This document shows positions 14,871 to 24,374 of a stretch of 37,652 nt of DNA, in pieces. A program made the translations under genes and the position numbers. Origin of the DNA: Prochlorococcus sp. AG-321-E21 (GTDB taxonomy: Bacteria > Cyanobacteriota > Cyanobacteriia > PCC-6307 > Cyanobiaceae); assembly GCA_003283415.1 (NCBI GenBank), contig QBXH01000011.1, forward strand, positions 1 through 37,652, written 5' to 3'. The notes beneath the pieces are model-generated. The model worked only from the letters and a program-made list of their open reading frames with translations. It was not told the DNA's origin and made no database searches. The first letter of the stretch is position 1, and every line of letters begins with the position of its first letter.

Positions 14871-16481
14871 ATGTCAAAATTTGTTTTTGTTACTGGAGGA
14901 GTTGTTTCTAGCATTGGTAAAGGTATTGTTGCCGCAAGCTTAGGAAGATTATTAAAATCAAGAGGATATAGCGTTTCAATACTTAAACTAGATCCTTATC
15001 TAAATGTTGACCCAGGTACGATGAGCCCATTTCAACATGGTGAAGTTTTTGTTACCGAAGATGGAGCTGAAACAGATTTAGATTTAGGTCACTACGAAAG
15101 ATTTACTGACACTGCAATGACTCGTTTGAATAGTGTCACAACAGGATCTATCTACCAAGCAGTCATTAATAAAGAAAGAAGAGGGAGTTACAACGGAGGA
15201 ACAGTACAAGTTATTCCTCACATCACAGGAGAAATAAGAGAAAGGATTCATAGAGTAGCAGCTAATAGCAATGCTGATATTGTTATAACTGAGATTGGTG
15301 GAACAGTAGGGGATATTGAGTCTTTACCATTTTTAGAGGCAATAAGAGAATTTAAAAATGATGTTAACAAAAATGATGTCGCTTATATCCACGTAACTTT
15401 GCTTCCTTACATCAAAACCTCTGGTGAAATAAAAACTAAACCTACTCAACATTCTGTTAAGGAGTTAAGATCCATCGGTATACAACCAGATTTACTTGTA
15501 TGCAGGAGTGATAAAGAAATTAATGAAGGGCTCAAAGGAAAACTCAGTGGTTTCTGCGGAGTTAATATTAATTGCGTAATTGAAGCATTAGATGCTGATA
15601 GTATTTATTCAGTTCCACTTTCTTTAAAGAATGAAGGTTTATGTAAAGAAACTTTAAAATGTCTAGAACTCGAAAATAGAGAATGCGATTTAGAAAATTG
15701 GGAAAAAATAATTCATAATCTTAGAAATCCCGGTAAACCCATAAAAGTTGCTTTAGTTGGAAAATATATAGAACTTGGTGATGCATATCTTTCAGTAGTG
15801 GAGGCATTAAGGCATGCCTGCATTGAACAAAAAGCTTTATTAGATTTGTATTGGGTAAGTGCTGAAATGATTGAGGAAAAATCAGCCGAAGATTATTTAA
15901 ATAATGTTGATGCAATTGTAGTTCCCGGGGGATTTGGAAATAGAGGAGTAAATGGAAAAATTGCAGCAATAAAATTTGCAAGAGAAAAGAAGATTCCTTT
16001 CCTAGGTTTATGTTTAGGTATGCAATGCGCAGTAATAGAATGGGCTAGGAATCTAGCTCAATTACCTGGTGCGTCTAGCTCGGAATTAAACCCAGACTCT
16101 CCAAACCCTGTTATACATTTATTACCTGAACAAGAAGATATTGTTGATTTAGGAGGCACTATGCGATTGGGAGTTTATCCTTGTAGACTTCAAAAAAATA
16201 CAACTGGTAAAGAGTTGTATAACGAAGATGTTATTTATGAGAGACATCGACATAGATATGAATTTAATAATTACTACAAACAAAGTTTTTTAGATTCTGG
16301 ATACAAAATTAGTGGGACATCCCCAGATGGAAGATTAGTAGAGTTAATTGAATTAGTTGATCATCCATATTTTTTGGCATGCCAATATCATCCTGAATTC
16401 TTATCAAGGCCAGGTAAGCCACATCCATTATTTAAAGGGTTGATCAAAGCATCGCAGGAAAAATTAAAGCAATCAAATTAA
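14871..16481 (+). CDS. pyrG: CTP synthase
   Basis: 536 residues. It aminates UTP to CTP with ATP and glutamine. The N-terminal synthetase domain starts with [16 protein letters not shown] (3-18; P-loop SSIGKG) and contains [22 protein letters not shown] and [11 protein letters not shown] (141-151). The C-terminal class I glutamine amidotransferase has [22 protein letters not shown] (351-359), the nucleophile Cys381 in FLGLCLGMQ, and the His-Glu pair in QYHPEF near the end. Start ATG matches the family exactly. The leader contains a misplaced strong ribosome site with a mini-ORF. queE follows closely. Confidence 0.98.
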   Translation: MSKFVFVTGGVVSSIGKGIVAASLGRLLKSRGYSVSILKLDPYLNVDPGTMSPFQHGEVFVTEDGAETDLDLGHYERFTDTAMTRLNSVTTGSIYQAVINKERRGSYNGGTVQVIPHITGEIRERIHRVAANSNADIVITEIGGTVGDIESLPFLEAIREFKNDVNKNDVAYIHVTLLPYIKTSGEIKTKPTQHSVKELRSIGIQPDLLVCRSDKEINEGLKGKLSGFCGVNINCVIEALDADSIYSVPLSLKNEGLCKETLKCLELENRECDLENWEKIIHNLRNPGKPIKVALVGKYIELGDAYLSVVEALRHACIEQKALLDLYWVSAEMIEEKSAEDYLNNVDAIVVPGGFGNRGVNGKIAAIKFAREKKIPFLGLCLGMQCAVIEWARNLAQLPGASSSELNPDSPNPVIHLLPEQEDIVDLGGTMRLGVYPCRLQKNTTGKELYNEDVIYERHRHRYEFNNYYKQSFLDSGYKISGTSPDGRLVELIELVDHPYFLACQYHPEFLSRPGKPHPLFKGLIKASQEKLKQSN

Positions 16482-16508
16482 TATTATTTATTTTTTTTGA
16501 ATGAAATA

Positions 16509-17180
16509 ATGACAAATTTCTTACCAATAGTAGAAAAATTTCATTCATTACAAGGAGAGGGGTTTCACACAGGCCAAAGTGCTTTTTTTGTAAGACTAGC
16601 TGGCTGTAATGTTGGATGTTCATGGTGCGATACTAAACATTCTTGGGATAAAGAGAAATACCCTCTAATACCAATCAAAGAAATAATAGATGAAATTAAA
16701 AAAGCTAGAAAAAAGGGAGCATCTTTTTTAGTTATCACTGGTGGTGAGCCTTTAAGTCATAATTTAGATAATTTATGCCAAGCTATAAATGACGAAACTT
16801 CTGAAGAGAATCAAAGACCAATAAAGATTCATATTGAAACAAGTGGCGTAAACAAAATATCAGGCAATTATGATTGGATTACTTTATCTCCAAAAAGACA
16901 TTTACCCCCCAGAACTTATTTTTTGAAAAATTGTAATGAATTAAAAATAATTATCAATGATCAAAAAGATATTGATTTCGCAATTGATATAAAGCAAGAA
17001 ATAATGAATAAATATCAGAACTTATCATCACAAAGCAATTCTCATAAGTTAGATAAAAAATATTATTTACAGCCCGCATGGGAAAACGTTAATGGGTTGT
17101 CACTTACAATTGATTTTGTTAAAAATAATCCTGAATGGAACTTAAGTCTTCAGACACATAAATTTTTAAAAATTCAATAG
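16509..17180 (+). CDS. queE: 7-carboxy-7-deazaguanine synthase QueE
   Basis: 223 residues from ATG 16509 (a TTG four codons upstream at 16497 is possible but adds nothing conserved). A radical-SAM enzyme that converts 6-carboxytetrahydropterin to CDG in the preQ0/queuosine pathway. The N-terminus reads PIVEKFHSLQGEGFHTGQSAFFVRLAGCNVGCSWCDTKHSW by motif: the QGEG and the compact CxxxCxxC cluster (Cys33, Cys37, Cys40) are QueE signatures. ITGGEPL and IHIETSG (the Glu/Ser of SAM binding) follow. queC begins 5 nt after the stop, giving two consecutive pathway steps in one transcript. Confidence 0.95.
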   Translation: MTNFLPIVEKFHSLQGEGFHTGQSAFFVRLAGCNVGCSWCDTKHSWDKEKYPLIPIKEIIDEIKKARKKGASFLVITGGEPLSHNLDNLCQAINDETSEENQRPIKIHIETSGVNKISGNYDWITLSPKRHLPPRTYFLKNCNELKIIINDQKDIDFAIDIKQEIMNKYQNLSSQSNSHKLDKKYYLQPAWENVNGLSLTIDFVKNNPEWNLSLQTHKFLKIQ

Positions 17181-17185
17181 TTTAT

Positions 17186-17860
17186 ATGAATTTAAAAAAT
17201 AAATCTGCAGTAATTTTATTATCAGGAGGGTTAGATTCTTCTACTGTTACAGGTTTAGCAAAAGCATCTAAAGCAAAAATATTTGGCTTATCTTTTGATT
17301 ACGGACAAAGGCATAAAAAAGAATTAGATTCCGCATTAACAATAGCCAAGCACTTCGAAATAGAAGAATTCAAAATAGTAAAGCTTGATTTATCTTTATG
17401 GGGCGGGTCTTCTCTTACAGATATAAAAAAAGATTTACCTATTGATGGTATAAAGCAAAATATAATTCCCAACACCTATGTACCTGGAAGAAATACAATC
17501 TTTATTTCTGTTGCGTTAAGTTATGCGGAGGCAATAAATGCTGATTTAATAGGCTTAGGAGTTAATGCATTAGATTATTCTGGTTATCCTGATTGCAGAC
17601 CTGATTACATTAAAAAGTTTCAAGAATTAGCTAATCTTGCTAACAAACGAGGAAGAGAAGAAGATCCGATTCAACTTTGGACGCCTTTACTACATTTAAA
17701 TAAAGAAGATATTATTCAATTAGCTTTCGATAATAATGTACCTATAGAAAAGACATGGAGTTGTTATTCAGGGAATTTAGAACCCTGTGGAAAATGTGAT
17801 AGTTGCAGGATTAGACGAACAGCCTACAAAAAATGGCAAATAAAAAAGAATGAGAATTAA
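17186..17860 (+). CDS. queC: 7-cyano-7-deazaguanine synthase QueC
   Basis: 224 residues. An ATP-dependent enzyme that turns CDG into preQ0. The PP-loop SGGLDSS (13-19) lies at the N-terminus, with FGLSFDYGQRHKKEL after it, VPGRNTIFISVALSYAEA in the middle, and ALDYSGYPDCRPDYI (family hallmark). The C-terminal zinc site is Cys193, Cys201, Cys204 and Cys207 (CYSGNLEPCGKCDSC). It overlaps the pabB start by 11 nt, so queE-queC-pabB-pabC form a tightly packed run although queuosine and folate synthesis share only the GTP/pterin branch. Confidence 0.97.
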   Translation: MNLKNKSAVILLSGGLDSSTVTGLAKASKAKIFGLSFDYGQRHKKELDSALTIAKHFEIEEFKIVKLDLSLWGGSSLTDIKKDLPIDGIKQNIIPNTYVPGRNTIFISVALSYAEAINADLIGLGVNALDYSGYPDCRPDYIKKFQELANLANKRGREEDPIQLWTPLLHLNKEDIIQLAFDNNVPIEKTWSCYSGNLEPCGKCDSCRIRRTAYKKWQIKKNEN

Positions 17861-19169
17861 TACAAAAAAATTATCTAAGTGGCTTGATCCAGAATTGATA
17901 GCAAATCATTTTGCATTCGAATTTGGAGACAATGGATTGGCTTGGTTAGATAGTGATGGGAAAGATAATGGGAAGTGGTCTATTTTAGGAGTCAACCCAA
18001 AAGAAATTATTTGCTCGAGAGATATTAATAATTTAGATATTGATAATAATCCATTTTTTAAATTAAAAAAAATTGATAGAGGATTTTGGATTGGATGGTT
18101 AAACTTTGAGGCGGGTGCTTACATTGAGCCAAAAAATCCATGGAAGAATAATGAAATATCGACTTTGTGGCTTGCCTCTTATGATCCAATTATTAAATTT
18201 AATCTTATTTCTAAAGAAATCATTCTTGAAGGAACCAGTTCTGCTGAATTAAATAAATTTGAAAAAATAATTTATAATATTGATACTGAAACAAAAAAGA
18301 ATCCTTTTCAAGATAATCTAAAATTTGATTTTTCGAAAATTAACATAAAAGAAATAACTAACGAATTTCAAAACAATATTTTAAAAGTTAAGAAATTAAT
18401 ATCTATAGGAGATATTTTTCAAGCAAATCTAACGACACAATGTGAGGTTACAGCTTTGGAAACATATAGTTCTTTAAGTATATATTCAAAAATAAGAAGG
18501 AAATTACAAGCACCTTTTGGAGGGATAATAATAAATAATTCACAAGGAATCAATGAAGCAGTGTTATCAACTTCACCTGAAAGATTTTTAAAAATAGACA
18601 AAGAGGGATATGTCGAATCAAGACCTATCAAAGGAACAAGATCAAGACACCAAGATAAAAATCAAGATGCATTAAATGCCATAGATTTGATAACTAATGA
18701 AAAAGATAGAGCTGAAAATATTATGATTGTGGACCTCTTAAGAAATGATTTAAGCAAAGTATGCGAAATAGGGAGTATTGAGGTTCCAGAAATATTAAAG
18801 CTTGAGAGTTACTTAAGAGTTCATCATCTTACATCTGTAATTAGAGGAAAACTTAAAAAGGACAAAAGCTGGGTTGACTTGCTAATTGCTTGCTGGCCTG
18901 GAGGCTCAATAACTGGAGCTCCAAAATTACGTTCATGCCAAAGGCTATTTGAAATAGAAAAATACGGAAGAGGGCCTTACTGTGGATCCTTTATAAAACT
19001 TGACTGGAATGGAGAGTTTGACAGCAATATACTGATAAGATCATTTATTTTAAAAAATAAAAAAATTAAAATATCTGCGGGTTGCGGAATAGTTAGTGAT
19101 TCTGACCCACGAAATGAAACAGAAGAACTAAAGTGGAAACTTTTGCCCTTAATAGATTCGTTGAAATGA
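17850..19169 (+). CDS. pabB: Aminodeoxychorismate synthase component I (PabB)
   Basis: 439 residues, chorismate-binding (TrpE/PabB) family. It makes 4-amino-4-deoxychorismate from chorismate and ammonia for folate. RPIKGTRSR (258-266) carries the Lys (261) that marks PabB; TrpE has Ala there. Other blocks: DIFQANLTTQ (188-197), STSPERFL (240-247), DRAENIMIVDLLRNDLSKVC, GGSITGAPKLRS and GPYCGSF. There is no glutaminase domain, so a PabA/TrpG partner must come from elsewhere. The N-terminal half is poorly conserved. The gene overlaps queC by 11 nt and pabC by 4 nt. Paired pabB-pabC order supports the pABA function over anthranilate or isochorismate synthesis. Confidence 0.93.
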   Translation: MRINTKKLSKWLDPELIANHFAFEFGDNGLAWLDSDGKDNGKWSILGVNPKEIICSRDINNLDIDNNPFFKLKKIDRGFWIGWLNFEAGAYIEPKNPWKNNEISTLWLASYDPIIKFNLISKEIILEGTSSAELNKFEKIIYNIDTETKKNPFQDNLKFDFSKINIKEITNEFQNNILKVKKLISIGDIFQANLTTQCEVTALETYSSLSIYSKIRRKLQAPFGGIIINNSQGINEAVLSTSPERFLKIDKEGYVESRPIKGTRSRHQDKNQDALNAIDLITNEKDRAENIMIVDLLRNDLSKVCEIGSIEVPEILKLESYLRVHHLTSVIRGKLKKDKSWVDLLIACWPGGSITGAPKLRSCQRLFEIEKYGRGPYCGSFIKLDWNGEFDSNILIRSFILKNKKIKISAGCGIVSDSDPRNETEELKWKLLPLIDSLK

Positions 19170-19993
19170 AACAAAGTATAGGTTGGCATAAAGATAAATG
19201 GCTAGATATTGAAAATATTTATATCTCAGCAAATGATAGAGGTCTAAAGTTTGGAGATGGAATATTCGAAACTGTTTTAATAAGAAATAATAATGCTGTT
19301 TTGATAGACGAACATATTCAAAGGCTAGAGAATAGTAGTAAGGTTTTAAATATAAATTTTAATATTAATAAATCACATTTAAAAGACATTATTAATCTAG
19401 GTATTACAAAATTATCCCTTAAAAACCATCAATTAGGATCAATTAGAATTAATTACAGCAGAGGTTTGAATATAGGCAGATCAATTAGAATTAATAATGA
19501 TCAACTAGAGGATTATAAAAATAATTTATGGATTGAATTTTATCTTATAAAACCTAGTTTTTCTTCTATAAGTACATGTATTAGTCAAACAGAAAAAAGG
19601 AATCAATATAGTTTAATTAATAAATGTAAAACTTTTTCTTATAATCAATCAATACAAATATTAATAGAAGCAAATAAGAAATTATTTGATGATTGTTTAA
19701 TGTTAAATACAGCTAATGAATTATGTTGTGGCAGTACTTTTAATATATTACTAAAAAGAAATAACAAATGGATAACACCAAGAAAAGAAAGTGGATGTCT
19801 GCAGGGAATTATGGTTAAAAAAGCTATAAAACTAAATATAATAAAAGAAGAATTAATCTTGCCTAAATTTTATAATGATGATATTTTAATCGCAATGAAT
19901 AGTTTATCTTGTAAGCAAATTAATAGAGTTAACGATATAGAATTTATAACAACTTTTGATCCAAAGTATTTCTGGGAATTGTTGTATAACTAA
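19166..19993 (+). CDS. pabC: Aminodeoxychorismate lyase / class IV PLP aminotransferase (PabC-like)
   Basis: 275 residues from the ATG that overlaps the pabB stop (ATGA at 19166); an ATG 11 codons earlier exists but would lie within pabB coding sequence and add nonconserved residues. Fold-type IV features: ISANDRGLKFGDGIFETVLI with IDEHIQRLENSSKVL near the N-terminus, KCKTFSYNQSI in the middle with a candidate PLP-binding Lys, a phosphate-binding segment NELCCGSTFNILL, and TPRKESGCLQGIM. The cleavage of aminodeoxychorismate to pABA and pyruvate is inferred from the pabB neighbour; branched-chain or D-amino acid aminotransferase would be the sequence-level alternatives. It ends 2 nt before the convergent cobA stop. 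Confidence 0.85.
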   Translation: MKQSIGWHKDKWLDIENIYISANDRGLKFGDGIFETVLIRNNNAVLIDEHIQRLENSSKVLNINFNINKSHLKDIINLGITKLSLKNHQLGSIRINYSRGLNIGRSIRINNDQLEDYKNNLWIEFYLIKPSFSSISTCISQTEKRNQYSLINKCKTFSYNQSIQILIEANKKLFDDCLMLNTANELCCGSTFNILLKRNNKWITPRKESGCLQGIMVKKAIKLNIIKEELILPKFYNDDILIAMNSLSCKQINRVNDIEFITTFDPKYFWELLYN

Positions 19994-19995
19994 GA

Positions 19996-20778
19996 TTATT
20001 TTTTATCTGGCAAAGAAGCATCAGATAGATTATTTATATAGTTATTTACTTTAAAATCAACAATCTTACCAATAACAACAATTGAGGGTGAAGTAAAACC
20101 TTTGTTCCTAATATTCTCTGCTAAGTTTTTTAATTCTGAAATTAAACATTTTTGGTTATTTAAAGTTGCTTCTTGAATAACAGCACATTTAATATGCTTA
20201 TCCAAACCACCTGAAATTAATTCATTAACAATAAATTCAATATTTCTAATGCCCATATAAATTACTAAACCATCAGATGATTTAGCTAATGCTCTCCAAT
20301 TAACATTTGTTTTATCCTTATTAGCTTCATGGCCTGTCACGAAAGTTATTGAGCTTCCTGCCTCTCTATGAGTTAATGGAATCCCATAATAATTAGGGGC
20401 AGCTATACCTGCAGTAATCCCAGGTACGATTTCGATTGATATTCCATTTTTTTCTAAGAAGGATACTTCTTCACCTCCTCTAGAAAAAACAAATGGGTCT
20501 CCACCTTTGAGTCTGACAACTTTTTTTCCTTCTTTTGCTAATTTTAAAATAAGAACATTTATATCAACTTGAGGAACTGAACACTTTCCAGCCCTTTTAC
20601 CTACATTAAATATTTCAGCATTCTTGTTAGTTTCTTTTATTATTTCCGTAGAAATCAATGCATCATGAACTAAGGCATCACAACTTTTTATAAGTCGCAA
20701 AGCTTTTAATGTTAGCAGCTCAGGATCTCCTGGACCTGCTCCCACTAAATAAACTAAACCGGGCACATTAGTCTCCAT
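19996..20778 (-). CDS. cobA: Uroporphyrinogen-III C-methyltransferase (SUMT)
   Basis: 260 residues. It methylates uroporphyrinogen III twice with SAM to precorrin-2, the branch toward cobalamin and siroheme. Signatures: YLVGAGPGDPELLTLKA (10-26), GKRAGK (60-65), VVRLKGGDPFVFSRGGEE (87-104), VPGITAGIAAPNYYGIPLTHR (118-138) and FVTGHE. It is the single-domain form without HemD or CysG fusion. ATG at 20778 is chosen because the sequence upstream runs into the divergent gene. A GTG four codons later (20768) is preceded by GGAGA at a good distance and is a serious alternative. Only 31 nt separate it from the divergent exporter gene. Confidence 0.95.
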   Translation of the reverse strand: METNVPGLVYLVGAGPGDPELLTLKALRLIKSCDALVHDALISTEIIKETNKNAEIFNVGKRAGKCSVPQVDINVLILKLAKEGKKVVRLKGGDPFVFSRGGEEVSFLEKNGISIEIVPGITAGIAAPNYYGIPLTHREAGSSITFVTGHEANKDKTNVNWRALAKSSDGLVIYMGIRNIEFIVNELISGGLDKHIKCAVIQEATLNNQKCLISELKNLAENIRNKGFTSPSIVVIGKIVDFKVNNYINNLSDASLPDKK

Positions 20779-20809
20779 TAACAAGTATGGTAGTAGAGGA
20801 AAAATTGTA

Positions 20810-22075
20810 TTGTCGATAAATATCGTGAAAAAAAGTTTATTTAAACCCAGCAGGCAATTCACTTTATTTAGTGCTTTTATAACTTTGTTAAATGATCGAC
20901 TAAGCGAAAGTATCCTTTTGCCAATTTTACCTTCTTTTGTTTTACTTTTTGACTCTAAAGCTAGTACTTACGGTTTACTCTCTTGTACTTATCAATTAGC
21001 ACAATTTACAGCTTCTCCTTTTATTGGGCTTATGAGTGATAGATACGGAAGAAGACCTGTAACTCTTTTCTGTATAACTGGCTCAATCGTAGGAATATCA
21101 ATATTATCATTTACAGTTTTATTTGATTGGTCCACTTCAATAGCTACTATCCCCTTATTCCTATTATTTATAGCAAGACTTATTGATGGTCTAAGTGGTG
21201 GAACTGCAGCAACAGCAACTACTATTCTTGCAGATATTTCAAGCCCTGAAAAAAGAGCAAAAACATTCGGACTTATTGGGGTAGCATTTGGATTAAGTTT
21301 TTTCTTAGGAAATATATTTGTTGTAATTTTTGCTAAAAATGCAAATAACAATTTCATAATTCCAGTAATAATAGCCTCAATAATTCCAATTATTAACTTC
21401 ATACTTGTATTCTTTTATTTACCAGAAACAAAACCTAAAAATGAATTGAATAAATCAAAACAAATTTTTAAAAACCCCCTAAAACAATTGTTTAAAGTAT
21501 TTAAAGAAGAAAAAATCAGGAAATTATCCCTAGCTTTTTTTATATATTTCATAGCTTTTACTGGATTAACAAATATTTTAATATTCTTCCTTCAAGAATC
21601 TCTTAATTGGACAACTAAGGCATCCAGTGGAACTCTTGTAGTTGTAGGAGTAATAGCAATAATTGTTCAGGGTGGACTAATTGGTCCATTAGTAAAAAGA
21701 TTTGGAGAAATGAAACTAACTTTAGTTGGTTCTGGTTTTATTCTTTTAGCATGTTTTCTTTTAATAACTGCTCCTCAAGAAAATGCAATCGTAAATATTT
21801 ACTCTGCAGTTTCATTTTTAGCTGTGGGCGCAGGTTTAATTACACCTACATTAAGAGCGTTAATATCAAAAAAATTAGATGGGGACAATCAAGGCTCAAT
21901 ACTAAGTAATTTACAAGGTCTACAAAGTCTTGGTGGAGTTTTAGGTATCGGAATGGCTGGAAGAGTCTATGATGATTTTGGTCCGAAAGCACCATTTATT
22001 GCAGGAGCATTAATTTTACTTTTTATGATTTACCTCATTGCTGAAGGAAAAAATAAAAATATTACTTATAATTGA
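20810..22075 (+). CDS. Major facilitator superfamily transporter, TetA/multidrug exporter-like
   Basis: 421 residues with about 12 hydrophobic segments. The MFS motif A between helices 2 and 3 reads GLMSDRYGRRPV, and GLSGGTAATATTILADISSPEKRAKTFGL (helices 4-5) resembles drug:H+ antiporters of the TetA/Bcr type (motif C-like Gly-rich helix). Substrate unknown. Start: TTG at 20810 is 9 nt after a GAGGA ribosome site; a GTG at 20825 is an alternative. ppk1 begins 16 nt after the stop. The 31-nt divergent spacer with cobA means both promoters must overlap the neighbouring 5' ends. Confidence 0.85.
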   Translation: MSINIVKKSLFKPSRQFTLFSAFITLLNDRLSESILLPILPSFVLLFDSKASTYGLLSCTYQLAQFTASPFIGLMSDRYGRRPVTLFCITGSIVGISILSFTVLFDWSTSIATIPLFLLFIARLIDGLSGGTAATATTILADISSPEKRAKTFGLIGVAFGLSFFLGNIFVVIFAKNANNNFIIPVIIASIIPIINFILVFFYLPETKPKNELNKSKQIFKNPLKQLFKVFKEEKIRKLSLAFFIYFIAFTGLTNILIFFLQESLNWTTKASSGTLVVVGVIAIIVQGGLIGPLVKRFGEMKLTLVGSGFILLACFLLITAPQENAIVNIYSAVSFLAVGAGLITPTLRALISKKLDGDNQGSILSNLQGLQSLGGVLGIGMAGRVYDDFGPKAPFIAGALILLFMIYLIAEGKNKNITYN

Positions 22076-22091
22076 CTTACATAAAACCGCA

Positions 22092-24158
22092 ATGAAATAC
22101 GAAGCAAAGAATTTTATTAATCGAGAATTAAGTTGGATTGACTTTAATAAAAGAGTTCTTCTTACTGGCATGGAGAAAGACTATAAAGTACTTGATAAAA
22201 TTAAATTTCTTTCAATTTTCAGTAATAATCTTGATGAATTTTTTATGGTTAGAGTTGCATCATTAAAGGCGCAAGTTGATGCCGAAATTAGAAAAAAAAG
22301 TATTGATGGACTCACACCTAAAGAACAATTAAAAAAAATTAACAAAGAAGTAAAAAAACTTACAACCCTTCAAGAAAACTATCTTAATAATGAATTAAAT
22401 GATGAGCTCAAAAATAAAGGTATTTTCATAAAAAAGTATAGTGAACTTAATGAAAATCAAAGAAATTGGTGTAATAATTATTTCCTATCCTCAATTTTTC
22501 CTTTATTAACTCCTTTAGTTGTTGATCCTGCTCACCCATTCCCTTTTATAAGTAATCTAAGTCTTAATTTAGCTGCTCTCATTAATGATGGAGAGGAATC
22601 TAAAAATCAATTTGTAAGAATTAAAATCCCGACGAAAAATATCGGCAGATTTATCCTAATTCCCAATGAAATCGTTGAAACTGAAGAAGAAAAAGATCAT
22701 TTTTTTATAACTGTTGAAGACTTAATTGGAAACAATATCAATACGTTATTCAATGGAATGGAATGCTTAAATTATTCTTTTTTCAGAGTAACAAGAGACG
22801 CAGATTTAGAATTAAAAGAACTTGAAGCTGACGACTTACTTCTAGCAGTAGAACAAAGCTTGCAAAAAAGAAGATTAGGGGGAGATGTAGTTAGATTAGA
22901 AGTAGAGGAAAACATACCACAAAATATTTTAAAATTACTTATTGAGAGTATTGCAATACCAGAAGAATATATTTACTTTTGCAAAAGCTTATTAGGCCTT
23001 GATGATTTAAATTATCTCACAAAAATTAATCGAGAGGATTTAAAAGAAAATTTATTAATTGGTGATACACATCCATTATTAAAATCATTAGATTCTTCTA
23101 AAAATAAAAATTTTAACTCTATATTCAGCATTCTTAGAAAACAAAGTATTCTTCTACATCACCCTTACGACTTATTTAAAACCTCAGTAGAAGAATTTAT
23201 CAATAAAGCTGCTAATGACCCCCTTGTATTAGCTATTAAAATTACTCTTTATAGAGTTTCAAAAGATTCTCCAATTATCGAAGCTTTAATGAGAGCCGCT
23301 GAAAATGGGAAAGAAGTAATGACTCTAGTTGAGCTCAAAGCAAGATTTGATGAAGATAACAACATTCAATGGGCAAAACAGCTTGAGCAAGCTGGGATTC
23401 ATGTCGTTTATGGGATACTAGGCTTTAAAACACATACAAAGATTGCTTTAGTAGTTAGAAAAGAAAAAGGAAGATTAAGAAATTATTTTCATATCGGGAC
23501 TGGAAATTATAATTCAAACACTTCTCGTTTTTACACAGATATAGGATTGCTTTCGACGGATCCTGATATCTCATCAGATTTAATTGAACTCTTTAATTAC
23601 TTATCAGGATTCTCAAAACAAAAGACTTTTCAGAAATTATTGGTATCCCCAACATCATTAAGAAAAAAATTCATCTTTTTAATAAATAGGGAAATTGAAA
23701 ATGTGAAAAAGGGATGGGAAGGCAAAATTATTGCAAAAATGAATTCTTTAGTAGATCCAGAAATTATTCAATTACTTTATTTAGCTTCTCAAACAGGAGT
23801 TAAAATTCATCTAATTATCAGGGGAATATGTTGTTTGTACCCTCAAAGAAAAAATTTGAGTGAAAACATTACAGTTACAAGTATTATTGGACATTTTCTT
23901 GAACATTCGAGAATTTTTTGGTTTTACAATAACAATAATTCAGAGGTTTTTATTGGCAGCGCAGACTGGATGAGAAGAAATTTGGATAGAAGAATAGAAG
24001 CTATTACACCAATAGAAGACTTAAAATTAAAAACTCAACTATATAGTCTTTTAGAAACTTACATTGATGATAATTATTACTCTTGGTTCATGAATAAAGA
24101 TGGAATATACGAAAAAAAAGTGAAAGTTCAAATTCAAATCGTTCTCAAATTGATCTGA
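22092..24158 (+). CDS. ppk1: Polyphosphate kinase
   Basis: 689 residues from ATG 22092 (an open frame continues 18 codons upstream into the exporter gene without conserved residues). It polymerises ATP gamma-phosphate to polyphosphate, a phosphorus store important in low-phosphate oceans. N-domain NFINRELSWIDFNKRVL (6-22), then LDEFFMVRVA, LTPLVVDPAHPFPFISNLSLN, ILLHHPYDLF and the catalytic region FKTHTKIAL, whose His (about residue 448) is the expected autophosphorylated one. RNYFHIGTGNYN, TDIGLLS and a second HxK-like region follow (EVFIGSADWMRRNLDRRIE), all typical of PPK1. Confidence 0.97.
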   Translation: MKYEAKNFINRELSWIDFNKRVLLTGMEKDYKVLDKIKFLSIFSNNLDEFFMVRVASLKAQVDAEIRKKSIDGLTPKEQLKKINKEVKKLTTLQENYLNNELNDELKNKGIFIKKYSELNENQRNWCNNYFLSSIFPLLTPLVVDPAHPFPFISNLSLNLAALINDGEESKNQFVRIKIPTKNIGRFILIPNEIVETEEEKDHFFITVEDLIGNNINTLFNGMECLNYSFFRVTRDADLELKELEADDLLLAVEQSLQKRRLGGDVVRLEVEENIPQNILKLLIESIAIPEEYIYFCKSLLGLDDLNYLTKINREDLKENLLIGDTHPLLKSLDSSKNKNFNSIFSILRKQSILLHHPYDLFKTSVEEFINKAANDPLVLAIKITLYRVSKDSPIIEALMRAAENGKEVMTLVELKARFDEDNNIQWAKQLEQAGIHVVYGILGFKTHTKIALVVRKEKGRLRNYFHIGTGNYNSNTSRFYTDIGLLSTDPDISSDLIELFNYLSGFSKQKTFQKLLVSPTSLRKKFIFLINREIENVKKGWEGKIIAKMNSLVDPEIIQLLYLASQTGVKIHLIIRGICCLYPQRKNLSENITVTSIIGHFLEHSRIFWFYNNNNSEVFIGSADWMRRNLDRRIEAITPIEDLKLKTQLYSLLETYIDDNYYSWFMNKDGIYEKKVKVQIQIVLKLI

Positions 24159-24374
24159 TAAAAGATTAAAAAAATTATTTTTTTATAACATTTTAAAAAA
24201 TTACTTAATATTATTAAATATTTTAAAATTATATAAAAGCTAATCATAGTAATAACTTTGAGAGAATATTGAAAAAAATCAATTCTTTTGTCTTTAAAGT
24301 TTCAACGCAAAAATAGTTTTTATCTCGATTTCAGTGCTAGCTTTTTAAAAAATCCATTTAAAGAGGCCAGGGTG
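24159..24374. other. AT-rich 216-nt spacer before the sigma gene
   Basis: The longest gap of the window. It holds an A7-TTA-T7 hairpin just after ppk1, two copies of the palindrome TTTTAAAA at 24191-24198 and 24221-24228 (30 bp apart, about three helical turns), and a TATAAA at 24232-24237 that could be a -10 but lacks a clear -35. From 24288 a TTG-started frame runs open into the sigma gene. No conserved RNA or tRNA is evident. Confidence 0.5.
24168..24184 (+). terminator. Weak AT-only hairpin after ppk1
   Basis: A7-TTA-T7, a perfect 7-bp A/T stem with a 3-nt loop and a U-rich 3' arm, 10 nt after the ppk1 stop. Stems of A/T alone are thermodynamically weak, so it may be chance in AT-rich DNA. 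Confidence 0.25.

Noticed and set aside
16491..16498. T8 tract after pyrG as an intrinsic terminator
   Set aside because: No hairpin stem precedes it, and queE follows within 28 nt on the same strand.
20779..20862. Longer cobA reading frame with 28 extra N-terminal residues
   Set aside because: The extension overlaps the divergent exporter gene and does not resemble SUMT, which starts a few residues before the GAGPGDP motif.
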